DNA from: Talinum fruticosum
Taxonomy: Eukaryota; Streptophyta; Magnoliopsida; Caryophyllales; Talinaceae
DNA: 64,000 nt
NCBI GenBank assembly: GCA_021018815.1
Contig: JAITYX010000032.1
Location: 1,922,001 to 1,986,000 of the forward strand
Reading direction: 5' to 3'
Each line of letters starts with the position of its first letter. Within the stretch, counting starts at the first letter, position 1. This document shows, one piece after another, positions 24,601 through 35,319 of this stretch. The notes under the pieces are model-generated. The model was not told the origin of the DNA, made no database searches, and saw only the letters and a program-made list of their open reading frames with translations. The translations under genes were made by a program, and so were the position numbers.

Positions 24601-26577
24601 CAAAGTTATGAAGCAAAACAATAAGAACCGCAAACCCATATGAAAAGAGATCACTCAATGATAACTATTTAGGGGTGTTTGGTAAATAGTTGTTTGAGAG
24701 CATTCAGTGGAGACAACCTTCTTTTTTGTTGGAAATAACTAATTTTAAAAAAATCTTGAAATGGCTAATGCAATTGATTATCAGCTAACAGCTAATTGTC
24801 TTATAGTCATTTTTGCAAGTTCATGTACCTGAGCATTGACTAGGAACTCTCCGTAGAGCTTCTTCTCACCAGTGCTGGGGTTTCGAGTGAAAAGTACACC
24901 TGTTCCTGAAGTATTGCCCATGTTACCAAACACCATAGCTTGGATATTAACTGCAGTCCCTTTTAGCCCGGTTATTTGGTTAATACTCCGATACTTGACA
25001 GCTCTTGGACTGTCCCAAGAATCAAATACTGCTTGGACAGCAAGCTGAAGCTGTTTTTTGGGATCTGAGAAATTTGTTAATATGACAAAAGTTGAATTTG
25101 TCAATAGAAAACTAGTTATTAATTTATAAGGAACAGAAAAGGGGGAAAGAAAGAGACAACACACATTACCGGTAGGAAATCTTTCCCCATTGGCTTCAAG
25201 GTAGACATTCTTGTACTGTTCTACAAGCTCTTTTAGATCAGAAGCAGTCAGTTCTGTGTCAAGTTTAACTCCTTTTGCCTCCTTTAACTTTTCTAACTTC
25301 TCCTCAAATAATGAGTGAGGAATGCCCATGACCTTAAACAAGAAAACATCAAGTTTAGACAGAAAATCCATTGGAAAACAAATTTGCTGTTTCTTATCCC
25401 AGTCATTAGCAAGATTAGACAGCTAAAAGGGAGAGTTTCAGAGCCAAAAACTGAAATTTAACTTCGCAAGTCGTGCTAGTTTTCGAGGCCAATATTTATG
25501 AAGAAACACTTCACCTAATGCTCTCATGATTCAGGGCAACAAGCAGACATGAGCCATGAAAACACTTACCACACCACCAAACATGTCAAGGAAACGTCTG
25601 TATGAGTCATAAGCAAAGCGCTCACCACTTTTTGCCGCCAGACCAGCTGCCACCTCATCATTAAGTCCAAGGTTGAGGACTGTGTCCATCATCCCCGGCA
25701 TGGAAATCTGCCGATCAATCTCACAAGTATTTTGTTAGAGAGAAAGAGAGGAAAAAAAAAGAGTTCTCATTGACTAATATGAAGGCACAAAATGCTACCA
25801 AGAAAAAGAGTAAGTCTAACCTCAGCACCAGAGCGAACTGAAAGTAGAAGAGGCTTTGAAGGGTCCCCAAGATAACACCCCATGTCATCTTCTATGATCC
25901 TCAAGCCCTCCAATATTTCCTCCCACAAACCATCGGGAAGTTTCTTGCCATTTTCCTGGTACTCTTGGCATGCTTCTGTAGAAATGGTCAACCCAGGTGG
26001 GACAGACAAGCCTATGGTAGCCATCTCCGCAAGATTCGCTCCTTTACCTCCTAGCTGCATGCCCCATAAAAGTAAAAGGGAAAAAACTTATCCCCAAACA
26101 CCAGGAGATACTAGAAGTAAACATTACTAGCATAATGTGACAAATTTTTACCAAGGACTTCATGCTCTTGTTGCCTTCACTCCTTCCTTTACCAAAAGTG
26201 AATACTCGCTGAACGGAAGCGAAGAAAGAAACTTAAATTAATGCTTGAAATCCAAATGATAGCAAGAATCTCATAAGTCAGAAAATAAGCAGTGGATATT
26301 GTACCTTTTTGGTGGTTGTTGTTGGCTCTGATACAGGGGCCATTACAGCTTGTGATCTCACAGGCTGACATTTCCTGATCTTCGAGTATTTGAAGATTTT
26401 ATGAATGCCATCAGATGAGTCCTGAAATGGAATACGTTGGGCTCGATTTTGTTGGCTAAAATGAAGTAAATTTTGGTCCCTTGGAAGACCAGAATGATCC
26501 ATTTGCTTCATTTTTACAGGTGTCTGGCAGACATCAAATGGGGATCTGACCAGCACCCCTTTGAATGTTGATGCCAT
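18699..26577 (-). CDS. PPDK: Pyruvate, phosphate dikinase (PPDK), chloroplast form, 20 coding exons
   Basis: Interconverts pyruvate, ATP and Pi with PEP, AMP and PPi. Exons in gene order: 26577-26305, 26208-26152, 26054-25821, 25707-25570, 25332-25170, 25064-24829, 24583-24455, 24312-24133, 23724-23587, 23013-22849, 22756-22595, 22343-22254, 22164-22026, 21377-21200, 20345-20216, 20011-19883, 19742-19605, 19509-19432, 18925-18836, 18741-18699. Exon 1 encodes a plastid transit peptide. The nucleotide-binding domain opens [12 protein letters not shown]...[11 protein letters not shown]. The swivelling domain has [15 protein letters not shown], with phospho-His545 and regulatory Thr543. The PEP domain has [20 protein letters not shown] and the catalytic Cys in [18 protein letters not shown]. 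Implied length is 963 aa, the family size. Oddities: exon 19 lacks two bases (18877-18881 and 18901-18904), breaking the frame as written; intron 15 has a GC donor; the usual HAAEG reads HAAVG. Confidence 0.97.
20012..20215 (-). other. PPDK: GC-AG intron of PPDK
   Basis: The donor after ...GTPQ reads CAG|GCATGT. The acceptor reads GTGTGACAG, before GAATTAGCAC (ELAHQV). Using the GT four bases further in would give a stop codon across the junction, so the GC donor is the one that keeps the conserved GTPQ-EL join. Confidence 0.85.
21739..22001. mobile_element. Stowaway-like MITE in a PPDK intron
   Basis: 263 bp flanked by TA dinucleotides. The ends are inverted: the left begins agtcctccgtttcacaata and the right ends tattgtgaaacggaaggag. 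CTCCNTCCGTTTC-type termini with TA target sites mark Stowaway (Tc1/mariner) MITEs. It lies between PPDK exons 13 and 14. Confidence 0.75.
24668..24800. mobile_element. Possible truncated MITE in a PPDK intron
   Basis: Contains ggggtgtttggtaaatag followed by an AT-rich stretch ending in gctaacagctaattg. The first part resembles the terminus of a very common plant MITE group (GGTGTTTGGTA). The matching right terminus is missing, so this is tentative. Confidence 0.3.
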
Positions 26578-26599
26578 CTTCAAATTTATGTTCAGCGCC

Positions 26600-28463
26600 C
26601 TGCATTAGTCTCGTATTAGAAGTGGATGAACATGTACATCAAATGAGCATGATCCTATTCTGATTAAAGAGATTATAAATTTTCAAATATCTAAGCATGG
26701 AATCAAGACTCCATGCCTGTGGTGCTACTGGAAAAAGTTGACCACAGAATACTAAGGTCTAATTATAGTTACTTGAATCATAAGAATCCAACTCTTTTTT
26801 GCACCAATAGTTCTGTTTGACTTTTCTTGTCATGAATTTCCAAAATAAAGTCCTTTACGTAAGTATCGAGAACTTTCTTATGTAAAAAATGAACAGAACA
26901 CTACAATAGTCCTCCTCCCTTCAACAATTTAATCTACAGGAGGTCAATCTTGGACATGTATGGAGCACTAATTATATCGAATACTCACTTCCTAAAATAG
27001 GTTCTTCACTTCTAAGTCACATGATTCCAAGACAAACGAATTGATAAAAGGAAAGGCCATAATTGATGAAATGAAACGACCCTCACTTCCTTACAATGCT
27101 CATCTAGAGATTCATCATAATTGCAGGGGATTTGAGCCTTTCTACCCTCTTATTCCATTATCTTCTTCTACCCCCTTTCACCTCCTCTGTTATACACGTT
27201 ACATATGTGAACTGAGCATTGAAGACTTGAAGTCTATAAAGGAGTCTCTGCCAATGATAATGCCCGTTGAAGCAGAAGATAACGAGAGACCAACATATAA
27301 GTCCGATAGACAGTTCCACCTAATGCCAATTGTTACCCAGATGAGAGGGAATCTTTTTAAAACTAAAAGTGTTCGATACTACTCCACAATGGTTTAGAAC
27401 TTGTATAGTTGAAAAGAGACGATTATCGTAGGATGGAAACAATAACACATATGTACACTGAAGCCACTCCAAGCATATCAAACAAGAGAGTATTGCAAGA
27501 AAAATAAAAAGACATTAATGTAAGATTCAAATGACTATGTTCTTATGATGGCTTTGCTAAAACATCCAAAAGCGATAGAAAATTTTCAGGACCACTCAGA
27601 AAAGTTTCACAGACATCCACAAAAGAATTACAGGGTTCCATTAAATATTAGTATAACTTATTGAAAGTTTAAGGACTACCCAACAAGTTTTCTTGTACTA
27701 TCACAACACCACATCATACAATTCTCCCCACCAATCGATAACTCTACTTTCCCAAGAAGTGCATATTCCACGGATTTGTCCAGATTCTGTAGTAGGTGGA
27801 TAACACCCTCTAGTGAAGTCCACTTTCTGCATAATTGAAGAGGTTACTTTTAGGTAGTCTATTTAATTCAGAACACCATCGACTAAAATAAAATGTCTCA
27901 CTAGACAGTCTTATTCTTTATTAATTTTTTCTTCCCTGTAAAGTCAATGGTAGACCTTGGAATAAAGGAATTTGGGAGCCAATGTTTAGGCTCTCAACCT
28001 CTGAATACTAACACATCTTTATATTTTTTATAAATAGCATATAAATTAAGTTTCTCAAAAAACCAACAAAGAGAAAAGGAGTTGGGTAATACACCCCCAT
28101 GTTGAATATAACATACAATTTAGCGGAAGCAGCCCCTTTGCAATTCGAGTAAGGCCAATACAGAAGTCTGAACCCCGACAACCTACCTAAATGGGATTCT
28201 TAAGAGTATGAACATGGGTTTTGGTTTGCAAGGTTGGAATGAGAATTGGCTTAGCTTACTAGAGATCCATCAACTGACCCATCAACAAGAATATTTAATA
28301 CACATGGGGAAATGGGTATGATCAGCAGCTCTTATGCATCAAGATAACTGGCCCGTATTAATACACAAGAGAAGACACAAAAATGAACATTAATGCAGTC
28401 TAATTACCCAAATTAGTTAACAGAATTACTGAAAGCAATGAATAGCAACGACAGCGAACTTAC
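26600..28463 (-). other. PPDK: PPDK 5'UTR intron
   Basis: The acceptor (TAATGCAG, before GGCGCTGAAC) lies 22 bases upstream of the ATG. A matching donor, TCTGAGG|GTAAG, lies at 28464/28463. The 1.86-kb intron contains no convincing exon. A 118-codon plus-strand frame at 27041-27397 lacks any family motif and is opposite to transcription, so it is not called. Confidence 0.7.
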
Positions 28464-28640
28464 CCTCAGAGCAAGAGATGAGCAAAGAAAGAATCAACCC
28501 CAAAGTTGGGATGTGCGGAGGACCAAGAGTCTAGTACTTAAAAACCCAAAAAATGAGTGGTCCAAATTTGCAAATTGGTCAATTATGGGGCTGAATTATT
28601 TTTCAGTAATTTCATGATGATAGGTGAATAGCAGAGTTTT
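28464..28640 (-). other. PPDK: PPDK first (non-coding) exon
   Basis: Bounded on its 3' side by a strong donor (AGG|GTAAGT) at 28464. The 5' limit is estimated from the TATA box at 28668-28676 and is only approximate. It contains no ATG in frame with the transit peptide. Confidence 0.5.
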
Positions 28641-28667
28641 GTTCAGCCACTCCTTTTTTTCCCTTTC

Positions 28668-28676
28668 TTTTATATG
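28668..28676 (-). promoter_or_regulatory. TATA box of PPDK (plastid transcript)
   Basis: CCATATAAAAG on the minus strand, about 200 bp upstream of the non-coding exon's donor and at the expected position for a start near 28640. Confidence 0.45.
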
Positions 28677-28679
28677 GTG

Positions 28680-29760
28680 GTGATCAATGGGGAAAGATCT
28701 GGAAATTGGTTTTGTGATCATCCTACAATGGAGGGAGAAAAGTACAAAAAGGGAGGAGATATAAACTTACGCAACATGCCTTGTGTGGATTTTTAACAGG
28801 CCTTCGTGGCACACATTGCTATGAGTATGACTATTGAGTATGTCTGTCTCTCTCTCTCTCAATGGTGATGTGTATTTACGGGTGTCACTTAAGCCAGTCA
28901 CTTAAAACAAAAAATATTCAATGAAGGCATCAAATTCTTTTGGTACGGAAGAAATGGAGTGAAATTTTAAAAAAAAATTATTATTTTGGTATAAGTTTTT
29001 TACCGGAGGAATTTGAGAGGATAAACTTGAAACTTGGAGGTATCAAGCTCCCCCAAACCCTAGGAATTTGAATCCCCCACTTCCAGGGGAATCAGGTTCT
29101 CATCCCTGGGGAGCGACTTTATAATTTTTTGAAAAAAGGAAACTATCTTTCGAAATTATTTTGCCAGTCTTCCTTCTTCATACACCTCCCGGCAAACCTA
29201 CCGGCGAGAAGGAGGGTGTCGCCTAGCTGCCAGCGGCGACGACGTCAGAACGCCGTCGACATCTACTCCACCGACGCCTCATCTCTGTCGTGAATTGTCC
29301 AATCTAGCCTCTTTTTGCTGTGTCTATCTCTACACGACCACACCAATACTGCCACTCTTTCTCTATCATCTCAACTCCTACTGCAGCAACCATCTCCAAA
29401 TTTCGAAGTCGGAGATCCCCTACAATACTTCCCTGACCATTCTCGTTGCTTATGGCCGGTAAATCGAAGCCTTCGCTGCGGCTTTTCGGGTTTGATTGAT
29501 CGATTCTTACAATGGGGAGGCTAGGGGAAGAGAAAGAAGGAGGGGATCGCATTTGGGTAGTGGCGAAACTTCGGGAGCTTTTCCGACGGCGACGGGAGCT
29601 AAGGTGGCGAGCGGCGGTGTGATTTGGTGGTCGACGAACCTCCAGAGGCTGGTGGAGGTGATGGACTGGTGGTGGGGATGAAATGGCGGTGTGATTTTAT
29701 GAAATAAAAGGAGTAATATGAGTAACAAAAATGATAGAACAAATTTTTAGTTTTACTAAT
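28680..29760. other. Spacer with a GC-rich island of unknown origin
   Basis: After a (CT)n tract near 28843-28860 and AT-rich DNA, the stretch 29160-29690 is clearly richer in G+C than its surroundings (many CGGCGA/CGTCG words) and has overlapping short open frames on both strands. None shows a known domain. It could be a captured gene piece, an old first exon, or part of another element. It ends just before the Pack-MULE target duplication. Confidence 0.4.
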
Positions 29761-29770
29761 TAAATGGATA

Positions 29771-29992
29771 GGATTATTAACTTCCGTATCCCTCGTCCTA
29801 TGTTGCCATTATTTTTCTACCCATGTCAGTATTGAAAATTATTTTCAACCCTCTCGTTAGTAGCATATTAAAATTCTAGTCAAATTTAGGGTTTAAAGTT
29901 GACCTGAATAGTTAAAAGACGAAAATACCTTTGCATTATTTTCACCGAGTCTCTCTCGCTCTCCTCCCCTAAACTCTCTGTTTTTATTTCAC
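29771..29992 (+). repeat. Left terminal inverted repeat of the Pack-MULE
   Basis: Pairs with 30717-30939. Shared stretches include GGATTATTAA at the tip, TTTTTCTACCCATGT, GAAAATTATTTTCAA, and CTCTGTTTTTATTTCA at the inner end. Mismatches and small indels show the arms have diverged since insertion. Confidence 0.9.
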
Positions 29993-30004
29993 TGAATCTT
30001 CAAT

Positions 30005-30640
30005 GCCTCACTCGTAATTCCCTTTGATAACACAAATTTGCGCAATCAGTAGCTTAAAATCCCCGATCTCTTCCTTCTTTTTCTCTTTCTTACACTTCTC
30101 CAATGCCTCCTGAATCCTCTTCAACGCCTAGTTTAACTCCTTGCCGGACCTTTCACCTTGTGAAACGGCCATCACAAGCCTCGTGATACGCCTCCACTCG
30201 AAGAGAGTCCTTCTCCAAGATGTCTTCGAACACCGCTTTGCCAATTCCGACTCTCCCATGTAGCTATACATGTGGGCTCTCAAGCAATGGCAACTCACTC
30301 TCATTAGGCTCAAGTTCAATCAACATGTTTAAGACCTCAACGGCTTCGGGTAGCTTCCGATTCTTAATCTTGACCTCCATTAGAGATTTAAGAGTTTCAA
30401 CATCATCCGGGTGCGAAGCCACATGCTCCTCCAACGATTTCTCCCTCTCTTCATCGGAAACCGCTTCTTCGGCGACCACCATCTCGGCGAAGACTCAACC
30501 GCCAGCGCAAGTGCAGCTATGGTTAACAATGGCCTCGTGCCCAAAGCCGGAGAAGAAGAGGACAGAGGCTACAACGGCAACACAAAGAGGAGTTTTGAGG
30601 AAGGAAAACAGAGAGAAAGGGTTTTTGATTATTGGTTGAC
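30005..30640 (-). pseudogene. Captured SLOW GREEN 1-like TPR gene fragment
   Basis: Read on the minus strand it gives EEHVASHPDDVETLKSLMEV, KIKNRKLPEAVEVLNMLIEL, YSYMGESELAKAVFEDILEK, VMAVSQGERSGKEL, ALKRIQEALEKCKKEKKKEE and DFKLLIAQICVIKGNYE in order. This matches the TPR region of the chloroplast SLOW GREEN 1/At2g37400 family (recognised from memory). A frame change after the AYH segment (about 30190) and an in-frame TAG after GKELN make it non-functional. The upstream part (about 30490-30640) recalls the hydrophobic leader of the family but contains a stop. No introns are obvious within the fragment. Confidence 0.8.
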
Positions 30641-30716
30641 GAGGAGATTTTGAGGAAGGAAAACAGAGAAACTCGAGAGAGAGAGGGGGTGTCGGCTAAG
30701 GGGAGGAGGTGAGTTG

Positions 30717-30939
30717 AATGAAATAAAAACAGAGTTTAGGGGGAGGAGAGTGAGAGAGACTCAGGTGAAAATAATGCAAGGGTATTTTCGTCTTTTAACT
30801 ATTCCAGTCAACTTTAAATCCTAAGTTTGGGTACAATTGTAATATGCTCGCTAACGTCGGGGTTGAAAATAATTTTCAATACGACATGGGTAGAAAAATG
30901 ATTGCAGATATAGTACGAGGGTACGGATATTAATAATCC
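30717..30939 (-). repeat. Right terminal inverted repeat of the Pack-MULE
   Basis: Reverse complement of the left arm, ending TTAATAATCC before the target duplication. Confidence 0.9.
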
Positions 30940-31140
30940 TAAATGGATATGATATTCAATTCTTTGTAACTGAAGCTAAATTACACTAAATTTTTACTTA
31001 TTTCACTTAACTAATTTATAATTAATTGTTAATTAAGTAGATGGAATGGATATTAGAGACTTATGATGATGATGATGATGATATCCGTTTGATAAATATG
31101 CCATTTAATAAAAACTTTTTGATCTGAACTTTCCGGTCTA

Positions 31141-31282
31141 TTTGAGTATGTGTATATGTAGGGGAATTCCAATTATCGTAATTAGCAATATGAAATATCA
31201 GAGCATGTTGATTTGAGTATGTGCATATGAAGGGGAATCCCAATTATCGTAATTAGCAATATGAAATACCGGAGCATATCGA
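31141..31282. repeat. 71-bp tandem duplication
   Basis: Two adjacent copies of a unit beginning tttgagtatgtg and containing ccaattatcgtaattagcaa, starting at 31141 and 31212, with few substitutions. Shorter, more diverged echoes (gagcatttgcaatacc, gagtattcgcaatgc) continue to about 31385. Confidence 0.85.
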
Positions 31283-34200
31283 ACACTTGGGTATAAGAGC
31301 ATTTGCAATACCAATGATCGTAATTATAACATTAAGGTTATATCGGAGCATATCAACCACCAGAGTATAAGAGTATTCGCAATGCAAGATCCATTACTTG
31401 GACCTCTTGGTGAGGTCTGCCACCCACCTTAATAAAAACTCCCTCAAGTATCTAAATTAGATGATTACTGGGATTGAAGACATCTGTATATGTAAAACTT
31501 CAATGTACTTTTCAAAAGGAGAATCAGCATGGCACTTTCCAATGTAAATTTTTAGAGGGAGTGTCAAAGTAAGGTAGTCCTCGCCTGTACTTTGCCTAGT
31601 ATCTTCGACGCAGAATCTGACACTGAGACAACAAGCTCAAACAATTCGTCTACTTTCTGGCAGCTAATAAAGTTACTTATGAACAATTAAGCTTTAGGTT
31701 ATAATGAACTGAAGGGCTCAAACAATTCTACTTCTACTGGATGAGTGAAACATAACTCCACACAGATCTTGGCTAGTCGGAAGACATTGATTTAATTGTT
31801 AGACCTATAACTCACCACCCACCAGGAACAGCTAGAACAGGAACCAGAACCTCATAGATTAGGCTAACCATTTCCCACAGTATATCAATCCTGGCTAGTT
31901 AGGGGGCTTAGGGCTATCAGGCTCAGAGCCTACTTTTGAGCAACCAATATCATCAAGAGAGAGCTCTCAAAACTCTAATTTGCGACATTTGTTTGCCAAC
32001 CAGGGACAAATAGGGAAACTTCTGTGTTGATTCTAGGAGCTATTCTGAAGCTCATTTCTGATATTAATTTGGGCCTCCCAATCCCTAAAATCAATACATC
32101 AAACAAGAAACTCAACTGCGATATCCCAAAACTCCCTACATTAATGCTCACTGTGACTCAATTTCCAGCACTAACATAATATCATACAAATACCAGGCCT
32201 TCCAAAAGGAAACCTGTAAAGATATATCGACACAAAACAACCGTCCAACTATGAACTAGAAAGGAAGCTAGTCCCTTGTTATCGAGGTTTTAACATAGTT
32301 ACTAGGAGCATGCATTATCTCCTGTATAACAAATCACAGTTAATACACATTAACTACTTCAGCTTTACGCTTTAGTCAGGATTGCAATACTACCCAACAC
32401 AGAAATCCAGACCATTTGCCTCAAAGTTCCTAAAAACCATAGGCTAGGAGCAAGAACGCAAAAGGGGAACAAATACAGGACAAACACCATCGACAGTATA
32501 TTTTGTCAATGAAGCCAACACCACTATCTGCCCAATAATCAAAACAAAACAAAAGTCACAGCAGCACTCAAATTCACAGTTCCTGCAAAGCTTCCTTACG
32601 AAGAAGTCCACAATGGGAACTTCATCTAGATCGGAATGCCCTGGCTACTAAATTTGTATCACTTCCATCGAACCAAGATGTGCAGAACTCTAATTAAATG
32701 TCCATTTAAGAGCATTAGTATCAAAACATGCAACATCAAGTGTTATCTCGACCATCTATCAAGGCTAAGAAACATGTCAACAGCAAGTGCCAGTCACAAT
32801 CCCAGCTACCAGTAAGCACCCCCGCTTAAAACAGTGGGTTATCAACTGCTGGAACTCTGTAAAGCCATGAGGATGTTAGAGTAATGCCCTCAACAACCTG
32901 CTTCATTGTCTTCTCCAATGAAGCAACAACGGAAAAGCAACATAAGCATAACAATGTCAATCAACAGCAAAACCAAAATATTCCCAGTACATAAACTTGG
33001 AAAGGCTGCAAAACTAAAGCTCCACAGCCATGGTTCATATACACTCACTACAACTCATCCTCCTACCTAAATCACCCAAACGGCAACTTGGCAAGACTTT
33101 CTTTCAGAGCCCATCATCCTCAAACCATGTTTGATCAGATCACTCGTACACAGAAGAGCATGTCAACGAGGGAACAGGAAATTGACAATTTCAAAGTGCT
33201 TTCTTAATCTAATTGAATTCCAAATAAGGAGAAATTCATCACCATTTTAAACATTAATCTTCAAAAAATTCTAGGTCTATCAGAGAAACATACACAGTAT
33301 ACTAAAAACTTAGGCAGTGATTTCTCAATCAGTAAAACAAAGACAGTCCATCTGCCAAGATATTCTTAAAAGTTACAACAAATAAATATATCTTTCACAG
33401 TTTCACTTTTCACCCATTTGCAACTATCTATGAGCCCAATAACTAGTAATCATTTACTACACAATAAGTTCATTAAAACCCTATGTGCACTTAGAAAGTT
33501 GAATATTCAAACTGGCAAACAAGGTGGGAGCAAGCAATTATCTTTGAATATGACTGGGACAGTTCAGATAAATACTTTGTAGAATCATACTCTCCAAGAC
33601 AAAACATTAATCATTGGCAGCACACAAACAACAAAAAACCAAAGAATATCACCAATGACATACTTTTTGAGCCACACTGTAACACTCGGCAGAATTCTCT
33701 ATCTATCACACTGGACATGAAGATGTACGTTTGACGTCTCCAGTCTTACCATAAGATTCTTGCATCTCGAGTTGATGCGCCATTCTGTTTCTCCTTTTCA
33801 TAATTTATACAACCAAACGTTTCTAAACCAAATCCCAACACATCAGCTACAACAGAAACGCCATCATGGGTCGTGGATCTCCCTAAGCTAAGCATGGGCA
33901 GATAGATACGTAGGCGACCTACCACTTAAACATACTAAAAGCATAGTAAGCAATCCTGCTCTAAACCTATCTCACAACTCTTCCAACCCAGAAACCAAAC
34001 AAATTCCTTTTTTGCCCGCTTTCGACCATTGATTATCAGAACTTTCTTACAATGTACCCTCCTTGTAAATCAAGCTGTTGACATACTAAAAGCATATTGA
34101 ACAATCTTGTACCAACAGAAAGCAGGGAGATGCTAAAAGGGCAAGTTTCAATTTAATCTTAAAATCCAATGTGCAAATGTACAGGGTAGTCAACGCTGAT

Positions 34201-34434
34201 ATTGAGAAAGTTATAATTTTCATATTTCCGAAGCAATATAAGATTTGTAATCTCAATGCACAACCTAGACCAATCAGAGAATCAATGTAAACAACCAATC
34301 AGGACCAATTTACATATCAATTCATCATGGTTATATACAGAGAATGTGAAGATATGCTTCACAAGAAAAGAAACAATAAATATTTACATGATATAGATTC
34401 CCCAACGAACAATCCAATAAAAAGTAATACCAAT
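31283..34434. other. Long non-coding block
   Basis: About 3 kb without a convincing coding frame on either strand. The plus strand is rich in A and C, so the minus strand is T/G-rich like a plant intron or UTR read leftward. It may belong to an untranslated or intronic part of the minus-strand transcript starting near 35.1 kb, but no exon could be identified. Confidence 0.4.
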
Positions 34435-35079
34435 TTAGCAGACGGAGGCAATTCTCATGGGGACCTTCTCTCTCTCCTCGGACACCAGCCGCACGACCTT
34501 CTTGAAGGCGAAGTGCAAACAATTAGAGAAAACGATCCAACAAACGACCTCATAGACAAAGTCAAACGCCGGATCATCCGGATTCGACGAAGACGATCGA
34601 TCATCATCCCAATTATCAAACCCTCCGCCAAATCCATCGAAATTCCAACCCCGACCGCTTCCTCCTCCGAGGAATCCACCGTCACCGCCGTCGCCGGCGA
34701 AGAATCCGGAGTCGTCTCCGTCCTCAGGCGGCGGCGATCGGCGCTTGGTGCGGAGGCCTCTCTTGAGAAGGGCTCTGCGTGCGGCCGTGCGGCAGGAGGA
34801 TCTGGATCTGACAGGAGGAGGAGCGACGGCGTCGATGGGGAAGATGACGGAGGACGTCTGGAGGGCGTCGGTGATGGAGAGGTGGTGGCGAGTAATGGAG
34901 AATGTGTCCGCCATGAATGAGACCTCCATTGGGGCGGACACAGAACGAGAGAGGAGAGAGAGAGGGGGATTGAGAGAAGAGAATTGGATTTGTGCGAGGG
35001 AGAGAGAGGTGGCGATGGTTTGTTGTAACTTGTAGGGAGAATCTGGCGCTAGAAAACACAACGACACCGTTTTGGACAT
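34435..35079 (-). CDS. Glycine-rich single-pass membrane protein, unknown function, single exon
   Basis: An intronless frame of 214 aa from the ATG at 35079; a second in-frame ATG at 34929 (MEVSFMADTFSI) gives 164 aa and may be the true start, because the first 50 residues are Ser/Leu-rich and could equally be a targeting peptide or 5'UTR. Order of features: a basic Arg-rich stretch (RSRSSCRTAARRALLKRGLR), an acidic Gly/Asp/Phe-rich middle (GFFAGDGGDGGFLGGGSGRG and repeats of FGGGFDNWDDD), one hydrophobic helix (FVYEVVCWIVFSNCLHFAF) and a basic C-terminus (KKVVRLVSEEREKVPMRIAS). The coherent layout and codon use across all 164 residues argue for a real gene. I recognise the general type (plant organelle glycine-rich membrane proteins) but not the family, and assign no function. 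Confidence 0.7.
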   Translation of the reverse strand: MSKTVSLCFLAPDSPYKLQQTIATSLSLAQIQFSSLNPPLSLLSRSVSAPMEVSFMADTFSITRHHLSITDALQTSSVIFPIDAVAPPPVRSRSSCRTAARRALLKRGLRTKRRSPPPEDGDDSGFFAGDGGDGGFLGGGSGRGWNFDGFGGGFDNWDDDRSSSSNPDDPAFDFVYEVVCWIVFSNCLHFAFKKVVRLVSEEREKVPMRIASVC

Positions 35080-35319
35080 AGTTTCTTGCAAATTTGGACA
35101 CGTTATCTATCTCTCTCTCCCCTCTCGCGAAAGAAAAAGTCGGTAGCAAATAGACAGGTTTGCGTGGATCCAAACTCGGACGGAGGCCGCCCCATTGGAC
35201 CAACCCAACCATATTTTTGGGTCCATTGTTTTCATATTTCAATTTTCTACCGATTCTTATTTTTCTTTGGAGATTTTGTAATTTTTAAAAAATTTATTAC
35301 TTTTTTTGTGTAAGGACAA

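Larger units (their letters stand above)
29771..30939. mobile_element. Pack-MULE (Mutator-like element carrying a gene fragment)
   Basis: 1169 bp flanked by a perfect 10-bp direct repeat TAAATGGATA (29761-29770 and 30940-30949). Terminal inverted repeats of about 222 bp begin GGATTATTAA. Long TIRs plus a 9-11 bp target duplication are the hallmarks of Mutator-like elements. There is no transposase. Nearly the whole interior is a minus-strand fragment of a cellular TPR gene, so this is a Pack-MULE that would need a transposase from elsewhere. Confidence 0.93.

Noticed and set aside
27041..27397. 118-codon plus-strand frame in the PPDK 5'UTR intron
   Set aside because: No recognised domain, opposite strand to the host transcript, and low-complexity in places. 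Left uncalled.
29304..29728. Overlapping short frames in the GC-rich island
   Set aside because: Frames on both strands arise from high GC; none shows a protein family.
30220..30653. Plus-strand frames in the Pack-MULE
   Set aside because: Shadows of the minus-strand TPR fragment.
34327..35035. Plus-strand frames of up to 197 codons opposite the glycine-rich gene
   Set aside because: Arg/Gly/Glu-rich mirror of the GC-rich minus-strand frame, without motifs.
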